From: Alphaproteobacteria bacterium
Lineage (GTDB): Bacteria; Pseudomonadota; Alphaproteobacteria; RF32; CAG-239
Length of the DNA: 56,932 nt
Direction of reading: 5' to 3'
NCBI GenBank assembly: GCA_017935485.1
Contig: JAGBHO010000001.1
Span: 1-56,932, forward strand
Shown here piece after piece: positions 1-9,306 of the stretch (positions are counted from its first letter, which is position 1; the number at the start of each line of letters is the position of its first letter). The notes under the pieces are model-generated. The model was not told the DNA's origin, searched no databases, and saw nothing but the letters and a program-made list of their open reading frames with translations. The translations under genes and the position numbers were made by a program.

Positions 1-13
1 AGGAAAAAGTTTT

Positions 14-781
14 TTATTTGATGTTCCAAATCTCCTGATAAACCTTTTCATACCCCCGATCATGCGCAGCGCCGTCAACCACAATCACCGGAGCGGTATC
101 TCCGACAAATTCCTTGATGAGTACCGGCGGCATAACCTTGTCTTCGCTTCCGGCATAATGAATTTGCGGAAAAGCGGCAAATTGCCGGCGGTAGCTTTCC
201 AGATTGAGAGATTCGGTCAGGGGCGGAAGATGATGATATTGCGTCCATGCCAAATGGTCTAAATTTCCGCTGATCGTCACAATTTTTTTGATATGAAGCC
301 CTGGTTTGGCTGCTGCTGCCAGTCCGGCAATCTGCGCGCCGCCCGAAAATCCGATAAGAATAACCTCACGTCCGCCGGCAATCTCGTTAACGGCCTGATA
401 TTCGGCATTGAGAACCTCCGGCGCAAAACGAGCCGTTGTCCAGTGCCGTTGTGAGCAAATGCCGCTTTTTATATATTGGCACGGCCGCGCCAGATAAACC
501 ACATTGGGAGATGAATCGCCAAAGGCCAGCTCTCTGACCAGCGTTCCGCGTGGTGTCGGATCCAGACTGGGCTGCCCGTGAGCGTTAAAAGCATGGCCGT
601 CGCCTTCAATATAAAACTTCACCGGCGCATCGGCATCAGTCAGTTTTTGCCAGCTTGCCAGCTCAAAATCGCGGGTTTGAACGATTCTGTAATGATAAGA
701 GTCGGGAATATTGACGGAACTGCAACCAATAAGCGGCAAAATAAGACAAGCCGGAGCAATAAACTTGTAAAAATTCAACAA
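14..781 (-). CDS. Putative lipoprotein alpha/beta hydrolase
   Basis: A 255-aa protein with a short basic N-terminus, a hydrophobic stretch and a lipobox ending LIGC (Cys about residue 20), so probably a lipidated envelope protein. The segment GFSGGAQ (about residues 144-150) fits the G-x-S-x-G nucleophile elbow of serine alpha/beta hydrolases. A late Asp (AGSEDKV) and a His in DGAAHDRGY are plausible acid and base residues. Substrate unknown; an esterase-like role is inference. The gene stands alone, divergent from the next one. Confident on lipoprotein and fold, not on function. Confidence 0.75.
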   Translation of the reverse strand: MLNFYKFIAPACLILPLIGCSSVNIPDSYHYRIVQTRDFELASWQKLTDADAPVKFYIEGDGHAFNAHGQPSLDPTPRGTLVRELAFGDSSPNVVYLARPCQYIKSGICSQRHWTTARFAPEVLNAEYQAVNEIAGGREVILIGFSGGAQIAGLAAAAKPGLHIKKIVTISGNLDHLAWTQYHHLPPLTESLNLESYRRQFAAFPQIHYAGSEDKVMPPVLIKEFVGDTAPVIVVDGAAHDRGYEKVYQEIWNIK

Positions 782-905
782 AAAATTTCCCCTTTGTTAC
801 AGTTATGTTAATTATGCCGCCAAAAGGCCGTGATTTCCTTGAGAAGATTTTATAATCATTATAGAATAAAAGTAAAGAGGGGATAAACTCATCCGGAGCA
901 AAACA

Positions 906-1751
906 ATGTCAGAAGAAGTTCAAAATATTTCAGCCGGAGGCTACAGCCTGGTTTTTCAGGGCGGCAGAAATATTCTGTTGTCCGGAGACGGCAGCAGTTA
1001 TGAACTGACATTGGCGGAAGTTCAGGCAATCAAAGACGTGCGGGCCGAAGACTTTGAAAATATCTCGGCAGCCTATAACCGGTCTTTGTCAGAGCTGAAA
1101 ACCCGTAAAGAAATTTTGAGCCTTGCGGTGTCCTCTTACAATTTCATTCAGCACAACGAAGCGGCGGTTAGAGAAGTTGATGCCGTCGTGCAAAACTTCG
1201 CCGCTTCGTTTTTCTCTTTTATCCGCCGCAATCCGAAAAAGGCCGGACATTATGTTTCTTCGCTTGAAGACATGATCTTTGCAGCCACAAGGGGAGAAGC
1301 CCTGAAAAAAGGCAATGCTTTCGGAGCGCTCGGCGGCTGGCAGAAATTTGTCAGATGTTTTAGAAAAAATGTTGACGAAGATAATATCAGAAAACAGGCC
1401 AAGATTTTCTGGCGTAACATTTCGCTCAATCAGGAACTCTACAGCGATTATATTTGCGGCGGCGGCGTGTCTTTTGAGGGCGTTGTTGCAGCTTCAGCCG
1501 CCAACTGCCGTCAGAAACAGGATGTTCTCCGGATGCAGAAAGAAAGCATGGAAACTGCCCGCAAACAAAAAGACGCGGCTCAGAAACAGGCCGGAATTTT
1601 GGCTTTGCAAAATCTTCTGGCCGGCCGTTTGTATACTGCTCAAAAAACTGTTGCTGCCGCACCTGCCGCTAATGTAATTGATTTTCCCCAAGCGGTGCGG
1701 GAAATCAAAAGGATTGTCAGAGTTGAAGATTTGGTCTTTATGAATGCCTGA
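906..1751 (+). CDS. Hypothetical protein, 281 aa
   Basis: I do not recognise this protein. It starts MSEEVQNISAGGYSLVF, has no signal peptide or clear membrane segment, and begins with a short Gly/Ser-rich, probably beta-structured part (residues 1-35). The remainder is mainly helical and charged, with an Ala/Gln/Lys-rich, potentially coiled-coil stretch around residues 200-245 (RMQKESMETARKQKDAAQ). An intrinsic terminator follows directly, so it is probably a single-gene unit. Base composition matches the neighbours. Likely cytoplasmic; no function proposed. Confidence 0.65.
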   Translation: MSEEVQNISAGGYSLVFQGGRNILLSGDGSSYELTLAEVQAIKDVRAEDFENISAAYNRSLSELKTRKEILSLAVSSYNFIQHNEAAVREVDAVVQNFAASFFSFIRRNPKKAGHYVSSLEDMIFAATRGEALKKGNAFGALGGWQKFVRCFRKNVDEDNIRKQAKIFWRNISLNQELYSDYICGGGVSFEGVVAASAANCRQKQDVLRMQKESMETARKQKDAAQKQAGILALQNLLAGRLYTAQKTVAAAPAANVIDFPQAVREIKRIVRVEDLVFMNA

Positions 1752-1771
1752 TGTCAAAAAAATATAACCGG

Positions 1772-1800
1772 CGGCCATTTGACACAAAGGCCGTTTTTTT
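1772..1800 (+). terminator. Intrinsic terminator after the 281-aa gene
   Basis: CGGCC (1772-1776) pairs with GGCCG (1789-1793), with further T/A pairs across one mismatch, and is followed by a run of T. It lies 20 bases after the stop codon. Confidence 0.65.
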
Positions 1801-1912
1801 ATGCTTTTCATCTTGAATTTTGGAAAAAAAGGTTGATTTTCTCTGTAATTCCGATATACCTTAATGTCAGTTAATTTCTCAAAACAATAATCAATAAAAG
1901 GTGATATTTAAA

Positions 1913-3385
1913 ATGAGCGATGAAGTAAGCATTCACAGACAGGGCCGCCTTAATAAGCTGAATGCCCTGTTGGAAATGGGCTATAATCCGTATCCGTACA
2001 AGTTTTCTCCCAATGCTTTTGCCAAAGATTTGCAGGAGAAATATAAAGATTTGGAAAACGGCGCCCATACCGAAGACCGCGTGACAATCGCCGGCCGTGC
2101 CATGGCTGTCCGCAACGACGGCATGTTTATTGACGTCAAAGACAAAACCGGCACCATTCAGGCCTTTTGCCACAAATGCAATCTGGATGAAGCTAATCTG
2201 AAACTGCTCAAATGTCTGGATATCGGAGATATGGTCGGCATTACCGGCTTTATCCGCCGCACCCCGCGCGGAGAGCTTTCCGTTGCCGCCGAAAAGTTTG
2301 ATATTATTGCCAAGGCGCTGGAACCTCTGCCGGAAAAATTCCACGGCATGACAGATGTTGAGGCGCGTTATCGCCAGCGTTATGTCGATATGGTGATTAA
2401 CGATGAGGCCAAAGAAGTGCTGATTACGCGCTGCAAAATCATTTCCGCCGTCCGTGAATTTTTCAGCAACAACGGATTTTTGGAAGTTGAAACCCCGACC
2501 CTGCACCCGATTATGGGCGGCGCTTCGGCCAAACCTTTTGTCACGCACTACAATGCTTTGGATAATGATTTTTATCTGCGCGTTGCGCCGGAACTTTATC
2601 TGAAAAAACTTATTGTCGGCGGCATGGACCGTGTCTTTGAAATCGGCAAAAACTTCCGCAATGAGGGAATTGATAAAAATCATAATCCGGAATTTACCGC
2701 TCTGGAAGCCTATATGGCCTATGCCGATTATCATGACGGCGCCGAGCTGGTTTCCGGTGTTGTCCGCCACGTTGCCAAAAAAGTTTTCGGCAAAGAAGAA
2801 TTTCAGGTCGGAGAACATACGATTGACGTATCCAAGCCTTTTGAAAAAATCTCAATGATTGATTTAATTAAACGCGAATGCGGAATTAACCTTTTGGATG
2901 CCCAGACGCTTGATGAGGCCAAAGCCATGGCCAAACAGGCGGGAGTGGATGCCGACGACTGCGATTGCTGGGGCAAGGTTGTTGTTGCCGTCTTTGATGA
3001 AAAAGTCGAGCATAAATTGATCCAGCCGATACACGTTATGGATATGCCGCGCGATGTTTCTCCTCTGGCTAAAACCCATCGTTCCGAACCGCGGCTGGTT
3101 GAGCACTTTGATACTTATATGGCAGGTATGGAAATCGGCTGCGCCTATTCCGAATTGTCAAATCCGCTGGAGCAGAGAGAACGTTTTGAGGCTCAGGTAA
3201 AAGCCCGTGAAAACGGCGATGATGAAGCCCAGATGATGGATGAAAGCTTCCTTGACGCTCTGGATCACGGCTTTGTCCCGACGACCGGACTGGGAATGGG
3301 GATGGACCGTCTGGCCAAGATAATGACCAACTCGGCCACATTGCGCGATGTCATTTTGTTCCCGACATTGCGACCCCGAAAATAA
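1913..3385 (+). CDS. lysS: Lysyl-tRNA synthetase, class II
   Basis: Charges tRNA-Lys in the cytoplasm. The 490-aa length is normal for bacterial class II LysRS. The N-terminal OB-fold anticodon-binding domain covers about residues 50-140. Class II motif 2 is visible as FRNEGIDKNHNPEFTALE (about residues 250-267) and motif 3 as TGLGMGMDRL near the C-terminus. I chose the ATG at 1913 because an AAGGTG ribosome site lies about 10 bases upstream; a GTG at 1901 is in frame but overlaps that site. Many alphaproteobacteria carry the unrelated class I LysRS, so class II is worth noting for taxonomy. A strong terminator follows. Confidence 0.97.
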   Translation: MSDEVSIHRQGRLNKLNALLEMGYNPYPYKFSPNAFAKDLQEKYKDLENGAHTEDRVTIAGRAMAVRNDGMFIDVKDKTGTIQAFCHKCNLDEANLKLLKCLDIGDMVGITGFIRRTPRGELSVAAEKFDIIAKALEPLPEKFHGMTDVEARYRQRYVDMVINDEAKEVLITRCKIISAVREFFSNNGFLEVETPTLHPIMGGASAKPFVTHYNALDNDFYLRVAPELYLKKLIVGGMDRVFEIGKNFRNEGIDKNHNPEFTALEAYMAYADYHDGAELVSGVVRHVAKKVFGKEEFQVGEHTIDVSKPFEKISMIDLIKRECGINLLDAQTLDEAKAMAKQAGVDADDCDCWGKVVVAVFDEKVEHKLIQPIHVMDMPRDVSPLAKTHRSEPRLVEHFDTYMAGMEIGCAYSELSNPLEQRERFEAQVKARENGDDEAQMMDESFLDALDHGFVPTTGLGMGMDRLAKIMTNSATLRDVILFPTLRPRK

Positions 3386-3396
3386 ATAAGATGCCC

Positions 3397-3428
3397 AAAA
3401 AATCCCGAATTCTTTCGGGATTTTTTTT
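3397..3428 (+). terminator. Intrinsic terminator after lysS
   Basis: TCCCGAA (3403-3409) and TTCGGGA (3414-3420) form a tight 7-bp hairpin with a 4-base loop, preceded by A6 and followed by T8. It could work in both directions. Confidence 0.9.
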
Positions 3429-3476
3429 GCTATTAAAAAGTTATGAAGATTTATATGTAAAACTTTAAGAAATTTG

Positions 3477-3511
3477 TTGCTTTCTTTTTATGAGCTATTT
3501 ATATTGTGCAA
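3477..3511 (+). promoter_or_regulatory. Predicted promoter with palindrome at the start site (LysR gene 1)
   Basis: TTGCTT (3477-3482), a 17-base spacer and TATATT (3500-3505) make a plausible sigma-70 promoter. The palindrome TTGTGCAA (3504-3511) overlaps the -10 end. A near-identical arrangement precedes the paralogous gene downstream, suggesting shared or mutual regulation. Prediction only. Confidence 0.45.
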
Positions 3512-3540
3512 TTGTAAATTGAATGGAAGAAAGTAGTGTA

Positions 3541-4434
3541 ATGATAAGTAAAAGAGAAATTCAAAAATTGGAGGGGGTTCTCTATCTTCATGCTTTGTCA
3601 AAGAGCAATTCCAAACGGGAAGTTGCAGATAAGCTGGGCATATCAGTTGATACCTTAAATAAATATATCTCCGATTTGGAAAGCGAGTTAAAAACTATTT
3701 TCTTTACCAGCAGCGGCCGCGGCACTACCGTTACGCCGGAAGGCGAACGTCTGCTGAAAATGTCGGAGCAAATCATCAAACTGGTAAAAAGCCTCAGTAT
3801 TTTTGAAGATATGGCTAATAATTGCAAGGGAACGGTCAGGTTGTCAATGCCGGATACCATTGCCTGCTATCTGGGGATGGCCAATATGGTTGATTTTTAT
3901 CGGCAATTTCCTGATATCAATGTTGAAACCCAAGTTCAAAACAAGCTTCCTGATATGCATAATCTGGAAGCCGATATTGCAATGTCTTTTGAGCCGCCAT
4001 GGGAGGAAGATCTGATTCTTGTTGCCGCCAAAGATGTGCCCTGTGCCCTTTATGCATCGGAAAGTTATATAGAAAAATACGGAATGCCGAAGGATTATGA
4101 TGATTTGGTGGAAAATCACCGGATATGCAACAAGGATGCCAGCGAATATTATATTCCCGGTTGGTGCGAGGTTTTGGAAGCCGCTCCGCATGTGGTTTGC
4201 CGGAACAATTCGGTTTTTTCCTTTCGGGCAGCCGTAGAAAACGGTATTGGTATCGGGGTTTGTTTTAAATATTTTGGCGAGAACGGTTTGGTAAAGATTG
4301 ATACGGTACGCAATTTTGATACGCATTTTAAAATATTTCTGATTGCGCATAAAGATACCAAAGATGTTCCGAGAATTCGTGCCATGTTGGAATATTTGAA
4401 AAATTTGTTCCAAAACATTCATGAAGATTATTAA
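3541..4434 (+). CDS. LysR-family-like transcriptional regulator (paralog 1)
   Basis: A 297-aa protein with an N-terminal winged-helix HTH (about residues 10-65: SNSKREVADKLGISVDTLNK) and a C-terminal effector-binding-like domain, the LysR organisation. The ATG at 3541 is preferred over 3523: it has GGAAG 11 bases upstream and its first residues align with the start of the next gene's product. The two proteins share the blocks SNSKREVAD, SVDT.NKYISD and HRICNK..SEYYIPGW, so they arose by duplication. Divergence in the effector domain suggests different ligands; targets are unknown. No neighbouring metabolic operon identifies the regulon. Confidence 0.8.
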   Translation: MISKREIQKLEGVLYLHALSKSNSKREVADKLGISVDTLNKYISDLESELKTIFFTSSGRGTTVTPEGERLLKMSEQIIKLVKSLSIFEDMANNCKGTVRLSMPDTIACYLGMANMVDFYRQFPDINVETQVQNKLPDMHNLEADIAMSFEPPWEEDLILVAAKDVPCALYASESYIEKYGMPKDYDDLVENHRICNKDASEYYIPGWCEVLEAAPHVVCRNNSVFSFRAAVENGIGIGVCFKYFGENGLVKIDTVRNFDTHFKIFLIAHKDTKDVPRIRAMLEYLKNLFQNIHEDY

Positions 4435-4667
4435 AAAACGAATCGGATTTTGCAAAATGTAATATAAAAAACAAGCATAATTTTTTATAAAAAACAGAAA
4501 ACATATAATATTTTATATACAAGTGTATTTTTTACATTCAAAACCACTCAAAGTTTAAAAAATTTGTTGATTTTAAAAATTTTTTACATTATGGTTAATT
4601 TGTCTATATTATTGTACAAATTTAAAGAATTTAATCATCATATTTAATCATTAACTGAGAGTGGAGA
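4435..4667. other. AT-rich intergenic region between the two LysR paralogs
   Basis: This 233-base stretch is very AT-rich and contains no supported gene. Its right end holds the predicted promoter and palindrome of the second paralog. No clear terminator follows the first paralog, so read-through is possible. Confidence 0.5.
4583..4619 (+). promoter_or_regulatory. Predicted promoter with palindrome at the start site (LysR gene 2)
   Basis: TTTACA (4583-4588), a 16-base spacer and TATATT (4605-4610) are followed by the palindrome TTGTACAA (4612-4619). The layout, a TATATT box followed at once by TTGTRCAA, matches that upstream of the first paralog. Prediction only. Confidence 0.45.
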
Positions 4668-5582
4668 ATGTTTAGCAAAAAAGAAATGGCTACTTTTAAT
4701 GCCTTGTACTATCTTTATGCAATTTCACAAAGCAATTCAAAAAGAGAAGTTGCTGATTTATTAGGCACTTCCGTTGACACTATCAATAAATACATATCAG
4801 ATATCGAAAGCGTTCTCAAAGTTACTCTTTTGAGCAGCAACGGCAGAGGGACGGCCCTCACGCCGGAGGGAATGTATTATGCCAAAATTGCGGAAAGCAT
4901 AGTTTTGGCATTGCGCAAAATGAGCAAAGCCGGAAATTATTTAAGCGTGGCTAACCGTCCTTTAAAAATTTCTATGCCTGATATGATCTCCTGCGACTTT
5001 GGAGAAAATAATATCAACACTTTTATCAAAGCCAATCCGGACGTTAATATAGTAACTGAAATAGAAAACCGTCCGGATGCCAAGGCCGATATTTGTCTTT
5101 CGTTATATCCGTTAAAAGACGGCAGTTGGGTAAAAATTGCGGAAAAGAATATTCCCTGCGGATTGTACGCTTCTGAAAACTACCTGAAAAATCATGGCAT
5201 GCCGAAAGACTATGATGATCTGATAAAAGGCCATCGCATTTGTAACAAAAATTCCAGTGAATACTATATTCCGGGTTGGGGAGAGGTTTTGAGGACTTCT
5301 CCCTTCATTGTATTACGGAATGATTCCATTTTTTCACACTATTCTGCAATCAAAAGCGGTGTCGGAATAGGGATATGTTCCCGTAATTACGGAGGGCGCC
5401 ACCTCGTCAGGATAAACACGGTTCCCAATTTTGATACCACTTACAAAATATACTTAAACGTCCGCAAAGATGTTTTGACAACCCCGCAGCTCAAAGCCTT
5501 TCTCGAATTTTCGAAAGGCTTTTTTAACGGCCAAAATCCGCTGCGGTATTCCGAACTGGTTAAAAAGAAAATATCGCGGTAA
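4668..5582 (+). CDS. LysR-family-like transcriptional regulator (paralog 2)
   Basis: A 304-aa paralog of the preceding regulator, with the HTH in residues 10-65 (SNSKREVADLLGTSVDTINK) and an effector-type C-terminal domain sharing KDYDDL, HRICNK and SEYYIPGW. GGAG sits just upstream of the ATG. Unlike paralog 1 it ends in a basic tail (ELVKKKISR). The pair in tandem, each with its own promoter-like element, suggests cross-regulation. Effector and targets unknown. Confidence 0.8.
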   Translation: MFSKKEMATFNALYYLYAISQSNSKREVADLLGTSVDTINKYISDIESVLKVTLLSSNGRGTALTPEGMYYAKIAESIVLALRKMSKAGNYLSVANRPLKISMPDMISCDFGENNINTFIKANPDVNIVTEIENRPDAKADICLSLYPLKDGSWVKIAEKNIPCGLYASENYLKNHGMPKDYDDLIKGHRICNKNSSEYYIPGWGEVLRTSPFIVLRNDSIFSHYSAIKSGVGIGICSRNYGGRHLVRINTVPNFDTTYKIYLNVRKDVLTTPQLKAFLEFSKGFFNGQNPLRYSELVKKKISR

Positions 5583-5684
5583 AGAGCAGAATGCAGTCCT
5601 TGTGGGTAATTATTTTTTTATTGGCAAAGAAAAGACTTTAAGGCACAATAAGGCATAAACCATGTTATCTGCGAGGAGAAAAAA

Positions 5685-6110
5685 ATGGAACTGGAGCTTT
5701 GGCAGTCTCTTTCAATAGCCGGACTGGTGTTGTTGATTGTAGAAATCCTGACACCGACCATGTTTTTTGTAAATCTGGCGCTGGCCTGCTTTGTAACGGC
5801 CGGCGTCTCTGTTTATTTTGACAGCCTGAATATTCTTGTGCCAGTCTGGGTTGTATCGTCGGCCGTGTTCTTGTGGCTTCTGAAGCCGCTGCAAAACCGC
5901 AATAAGGGCAGTGCCGGTACCGGAATGGACAAGTATATCGGTCAAAAAGCCCGTGTGATAGAAACAATAGATGATGACGGCGGCGTGATTTCGATTTTTG
6001 ATGAACGCTGGAATGCCCGTAGTGAAAACGGCGAAAAATTTGCCGTCGGAAGCAAAGTGTATATCACGCGCAATGAAAATTTAACCATGTTTGTAAGAAA
6101 GGAAAAGTAA
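5685..6110 (+). CDS. NfeD-family membrane protein
   Basis: A 141-aa protein with hydrophobic segments in the first ~75 residues (including a TP.MFFVNLALACF-type stretch) and a C-terminal soluble domain beginning near IGQKARVIETI, typical of the OB-fold of short NfeD proteins. It is followed after one base by a paraslipin gene, the conserved pairing of this family. NfeD proteins are thought to work with SPFH proteins in membrane organisation or quality control. AGGAG precedes the start. Confidence 0.88.
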   Translation: MELELWQSLSIAGLVLLIVEILTPTMFFVNLALACFVTAGVSVYFDSLNILVPVWVVSSAVFLWLLKPLQNRNKGSAGTGMDKYIGQKARVIETIDDDGGVISIFDERWNARSENGEKFAVGSKVYITRNENLTMFVRKEK

Positions 6111-6111
6111 A

Positions 6112-7104
6112 ATGTTATGGTGGGTATTGGTAGCGCTGGTTGTTATATATGTCCTGAAAGGCATAATCATCATCCAGCAGGCGGAGGCCGTTATCGTTGA
6201 ACGTCTCGGAAAATTTGAAAAAGAATTGTCTCCGGGATTGAATTTTATTTTCCCGATTCTGGAAGCGCCGCGGTCAATTGCTTGGAAAATAACCCAGAAA
6301 CTGCCGAACGGTGAGAGCTACTCTTACATTAAAGACCGGATAAAAATAGATTTGCGCGAGTCGGTATACGATTTTCCGCGTCAGAACGTTATTACAAAAG
6401 ACAACGTTACCATCAGCATCAACGCTTTGCTCTATTTCCAGATTGTAAATGCCAAAAGCGCGGTTTATGAAATTCAGAATCTGCCGGAAGCCATTGAAAA
6501 ACTGACTCAGACAACCCTGCGTAACCTTGTCGGTGCAATTGATCTGGACGAGACTTTGGTTTCTCGCGATAAAATCAACCATGAACTGCGGGCAATCTTG
6601 GACGAAGCCACCAATAAATGGGGTGTCAAAGTCAACCGCGTCGAGCTGCAAGACATTATCCCGCCGGCAGACATCCAGCAGGCTATGGAAAAACAGATGA
6701 AAGCCGAACGCGAACGCCGCGCTGCCATTTTGGAAGCCGAGGGTTTGAAAAAGTCTGCAATTTTGAAAGCCGAAGGTCAGAAAGAAGCCGAAATTAACCG
6801 TGCCGAAGGTGAAAAACAGTCAGCCATTCTGCGGGCGGAAGGAACTGCCGAGGCTCGGGTTAAGAACGCCAATGCCGAAGCCGAAGCTATTCGTGCCGTC
6901 AGCGAGGCCATTGCTGCCAAAGGCCAGCCGGATAAATATTTGATTGCCATGAAATATTTGGAAACGCTGAAATCCATTACCGAAGGCGAAAATAATAAGG
7001 TTGTTTATATGCCTTATGAGGCTACGGGCATTTTGAGCTCGATTGACGGGATTAAGCAAATGTTGGATAACGGCGGCGAAAAAGCGCCAAAAAAATCGGT
7101 ATAA
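6112..7104 (+). CDS. SPFH/stomatin-family paraslipin
   Basis: A 330-aa membrane-anchored SPFH protein. It has an N-terminal transmembrane segment (about residues 2-20), then the SPFH domain starting IIQQAEAVIVERLGKFE. A long Ala/Glu-rich coiled coil follows (about 195-265, repeated ILEAEG/ILKAEGQ/INRAEGE units), then a C-terminal oligomerisation region. It resembles E. coli QmcA and is co-transcribed with the NfeD gene. Probable role: large membrane-bound oligomers in membrane organisation. A terminator follows. Confidence 0.92.
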   Translation: MLWWVLVALVVIYVLKGIIIIQQAEAVIVERLGKFEKELSPGLNFIFPILEAPRSIAWKITQKLPNGESYSYIKDRIKIDLRESVYDFPRQNVITKDNVTISINALLYFQIVNAKSAVYEIQNLPEAIEKLTQTTLRNLVGAIDLDETLVSRDKINHELRAILDEATNKWGVKVNRVELQDIIPPADIQQAMEKQMKAERERRAAILEAEGLKKSAILKAEGQKEAEINRAEGEKQSAILRAEGTAEARVKNANAEAEAIRAVSEAIAAKGQPDKYLIAMKYLETLKSITEGENNKVVYMPYEATGILSSIDGIKQMLDNGGEKAPKKSV

Positions 7105-7108
7105 AATT

Positions 7109-7136
7109 AAGGCCTTCGTAAGAAGGCCTTTTTTAA
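7109..7136 (+). terminator. Intrinsic terminator after the paraslipin gene
   Basis: AAGGCCTTC (7109-7117) pairs perfectly with GAAGGCCTT (7122-7130) across a GTAA loop, followed by a T run. It separates this operon from the convergent gene. Confidence 0.88.
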
Positions 7137-7154
7137 TTTTCTTCCTGAACGTTG

Positions 7155-7664
7155 TTAGAAAATGCCTCTCTGATAAGTCGGAAGCTTGATTGTTTCAAAG
7201 TCAATGACTTCGCTGCCCATCACCAGCGGCGACATGCTGATATTGAGATTCTGCCGGTAAACCTGATTGTCAAAATCAAATTTCAGATAAGTGATCCCTT
7301 CATACCATGCGGTTTCGGTAACTTCGCTCAACTTGTCTGATTTTTTCAGCTTGTCTTTTTTCAATACCCCCGGAATACAGACGTAAGTATCGGTATAATT
7401 TTTCAGCGCAATCGGCTTGCAAGACATAAAATGCTTTTCCTGATCATAAACAATGGTAAAACGGCCGTCTTTGTTCTCTTCATCCGGATTGATTTTGATG
7501 ATGTTGATCCTTCCCGAAAAAATGTCCTGCCCGCTTTTTTGCTGAGCCGGATGCCATGCTCCGTATATGCTGTTGCGAGCCTGATAATAACAATAAATGC
7601 CGGTTGCCATGCCGATAACCATTACCGTAGCGGCGGCAGAGATAAACAAAGTAGATTTTTTCAT
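7155..7664 (-). CDS. Membrane-anchored hypothetical protein, 169 aa
   Basis: A single N-terminal hydrophobic segment (residues 5-27, LFISAAATVMVIGMATGIY) acts as signal anchor. The rest is a periplasmic-looking, beta-rich domain beginning near SIYGAWHPAQQ with two Cys (MSCKPIAL, YVCIPG) that could form a disulfide. I recognise no family; an opening of the form yGxW followed by strands occurs in small lipocalin-like domains, but this is weak. It lies downstream of the MATE gene on the same strand, 73 bases apart. Confidence 0.6.
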   Translation of the reverse strand: MKKSTLFISAAATVMVIGMATGIYCYYQARNSIYGAWHPAQQKSGQDIFSGRINIIKINPDEENKDGRFTIVYDQEKHFMSCKPIALKNYTDTYVCIPGVLKKDKLKKSDKLSEVTETAWYEGITYLKFDFDNQVYRQNLNISMSPLVMGSEVIDFETIKLPTYQRGIF

Positions 7665-7737
7665 AATTTTTTCCTGACGTTAATTTCCGATAAGTTGTAT
7701 CTTGCCAAATTCTGATATTATAATCAAGTTAATTTTT

Positions 7738-9162
7738 CTACTCGGCCGGCGTTGAACTGTGCAAAGGCGAAACCGAACCGCGGCCGGAAAGATGAAAACG
7801 GTTTTCCTGCCATTTGACGTGATTCTGCCGGTATTTATTTTTCAGCTTCCGGATGGTCAGCCAATATCCGGTATCAACAACCAAAGCCGCGCCGACCCAG
7901 GCAATCGGGCTGGCGTAACAAATGCCGATATAGCCGAGCTGTTTGGCCAGATAAATTGCCGCCAATGACCGCATAAGCAGTTCAACAATACTTGCCAGCA
8001 ACGGAATTTGGGCGCGCCCCATGCCTTGCAGAGCATTGCGGAAAATAAAAATCTGTCCCAGAAAAAAGTAAAATAAGGTGGAGATATTCAGATAATCTTT
8101 GGCTGTGTTAATAATGTTTCGGTTTTCTTCGTCAAGAAAAATCTGAATCATATTTTCACCGCCAAATCTGACAACCAAAGCAATAAAAACGCTGAAACCC
8201 AGAGAAATCAGAGAACAGACAAAAACGCCGCGCCGAATGCGGGAAACCATGCCTGCGCCAAAATTCTGTGCCGTATAAGTCGCAACGGCCAACCCCAGGG
8301 CAACCAGCGGCTGGGTTGCCAGCTGTTCAATCCTTAAAGCCGACGTAAAAGCCGCAATAACCTCCGGTCCGAAGGAATTGCAAACGCTTTGGATAATCAT
8401 CAGTCCCAAAGCAATAATGGAAAATTGTACGGACATCGGAACGGCAATGTTCAAATGCTTTTTAAAAGTTGCAAAATCAAATTTCCAGTCTTTGCGCGTC
8501 AAATGCAAAATCGGAAATTTTTTGCCGATATAAATAATGCACGCAACCACGGAAATCGAAATGGCGGTAATCGTTCCCAACGCCGATCCGACGACGCCCA
8601 GCTTGAAAACATATATAAAAAGCAGGTTGAGCAGAATGTTCAAAATCGAAGAAAAAATTAAAAAATACAAAGGCGTCCGGCTGTCTCCTAAAGCTCTCAT
8701 AAAAAAAGAAAGCAGATTGTATCCGACAATCAGAACCAGCCCGCCGCATAACACGCGGATAAAAAGAACCGCATCCGGTAAAATCTCTTGAGGAACGTTC
8801 ATAATCCGAAGAAGCTGCGTCATATAAAGCTGCATGATAATTGTCATCAGCAGACTCAGAACCATGCTGGCAACCAGACTGTGAACAACGGATTTCCTGA
8901 CGCCTGCTTCGTTTTTTGCGCCGAATTCCTGCGCCGTAATAACCGTCAGGCCGCCGGTAAAGCCAAGAGTAATCAGCAGCAGGACAAAATAAACCGGAGC
9001 CGACGCCCCGACTGCGGCCAGAGCATTTACCCCGATGAGCCGTCCGACAATGATAATGTCGGAAATGTTGTATAGCTGCTGAAAAACGTTCCCGATTAAC
9101 AGGGGAATGGCAAATTTTACAATAAGCTTTGTCGGATTGCCCGACGTCATGTCCTGAATCAT
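7738..9162 (-). CDS. MATE-family multidrug/toxin exporter
   Basis: A 474-aa polytopic membrane protein with about 12 hydrophobic helices and the typical MATE opening (TSGNPTKLIVKFAIPLLIGNVFQQLYN begins at residue 7; PLLIGN block visible). Expected to be a cation-coupled efflux protein for drugs or cationic compounds in the inner membrane. The ATG at 9162 has AGAGG 7 bases upstream; a TTG at 9168 is in frame but less likely. Substrate not predictable. Confidence 0.92.
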   Translation of the reverse strand: MIQDMTSGNPTKLIVKFAIPLLIGNVFQQLYNISDIIIVGRLIGVNALAAVGASAPVYFVLLLITLGFTGGLTVITAQEFGAKNEAGVRKSVVHSLVASMVLSLLMTIIMQLYMTQLLRIMNVPQEILPDAVLFIRVLCGGLVLIVGYNLLSFFMRALGDSRTPLYFLIFSSILNILLNLLFIYVFKLGVVGSALGTITAISISVVACIIYIGKKFPILHLTRKDWKFDFATFKKHLNIAVPMSVQFSIIALGLMIIQSVCNSFGPEVIAAFTSALRIEQLATQPLVALGLAVATYTAQNFGAGMVSRIRRGVFVCSLISLGFSVFIALVVRFGGENMIQIFLDEENRNIINTAKDYLNISTLFYFFLGQIFIFRNALQGMGRAQIPLLASIVELLMRSLAAIYLAKQLGYIGICYASPIAWVGAALVVDTGYWLTIRKLKNKYRQNHVKWQENRFHLSGRGSVSPLHSSTPAE

Positions 9163-9306
9163 GTCCAACCTCTTTTACAAACCAACAGAATGTATGATGC
9201 CGCTGCGAAAATGTAAAGCGCAAATAATAAAAATTTTGTAAATATGGTGGAAAAACATTAAATTATAATTATATAGCAATCAGAAAAATTAAAAAAGGAG
9301 AAAGTT

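Noticed and set aside
1871-2818. Minus-strand open frame of 315 codons
   Set aside because: Antisense to lysS, with no family motif.
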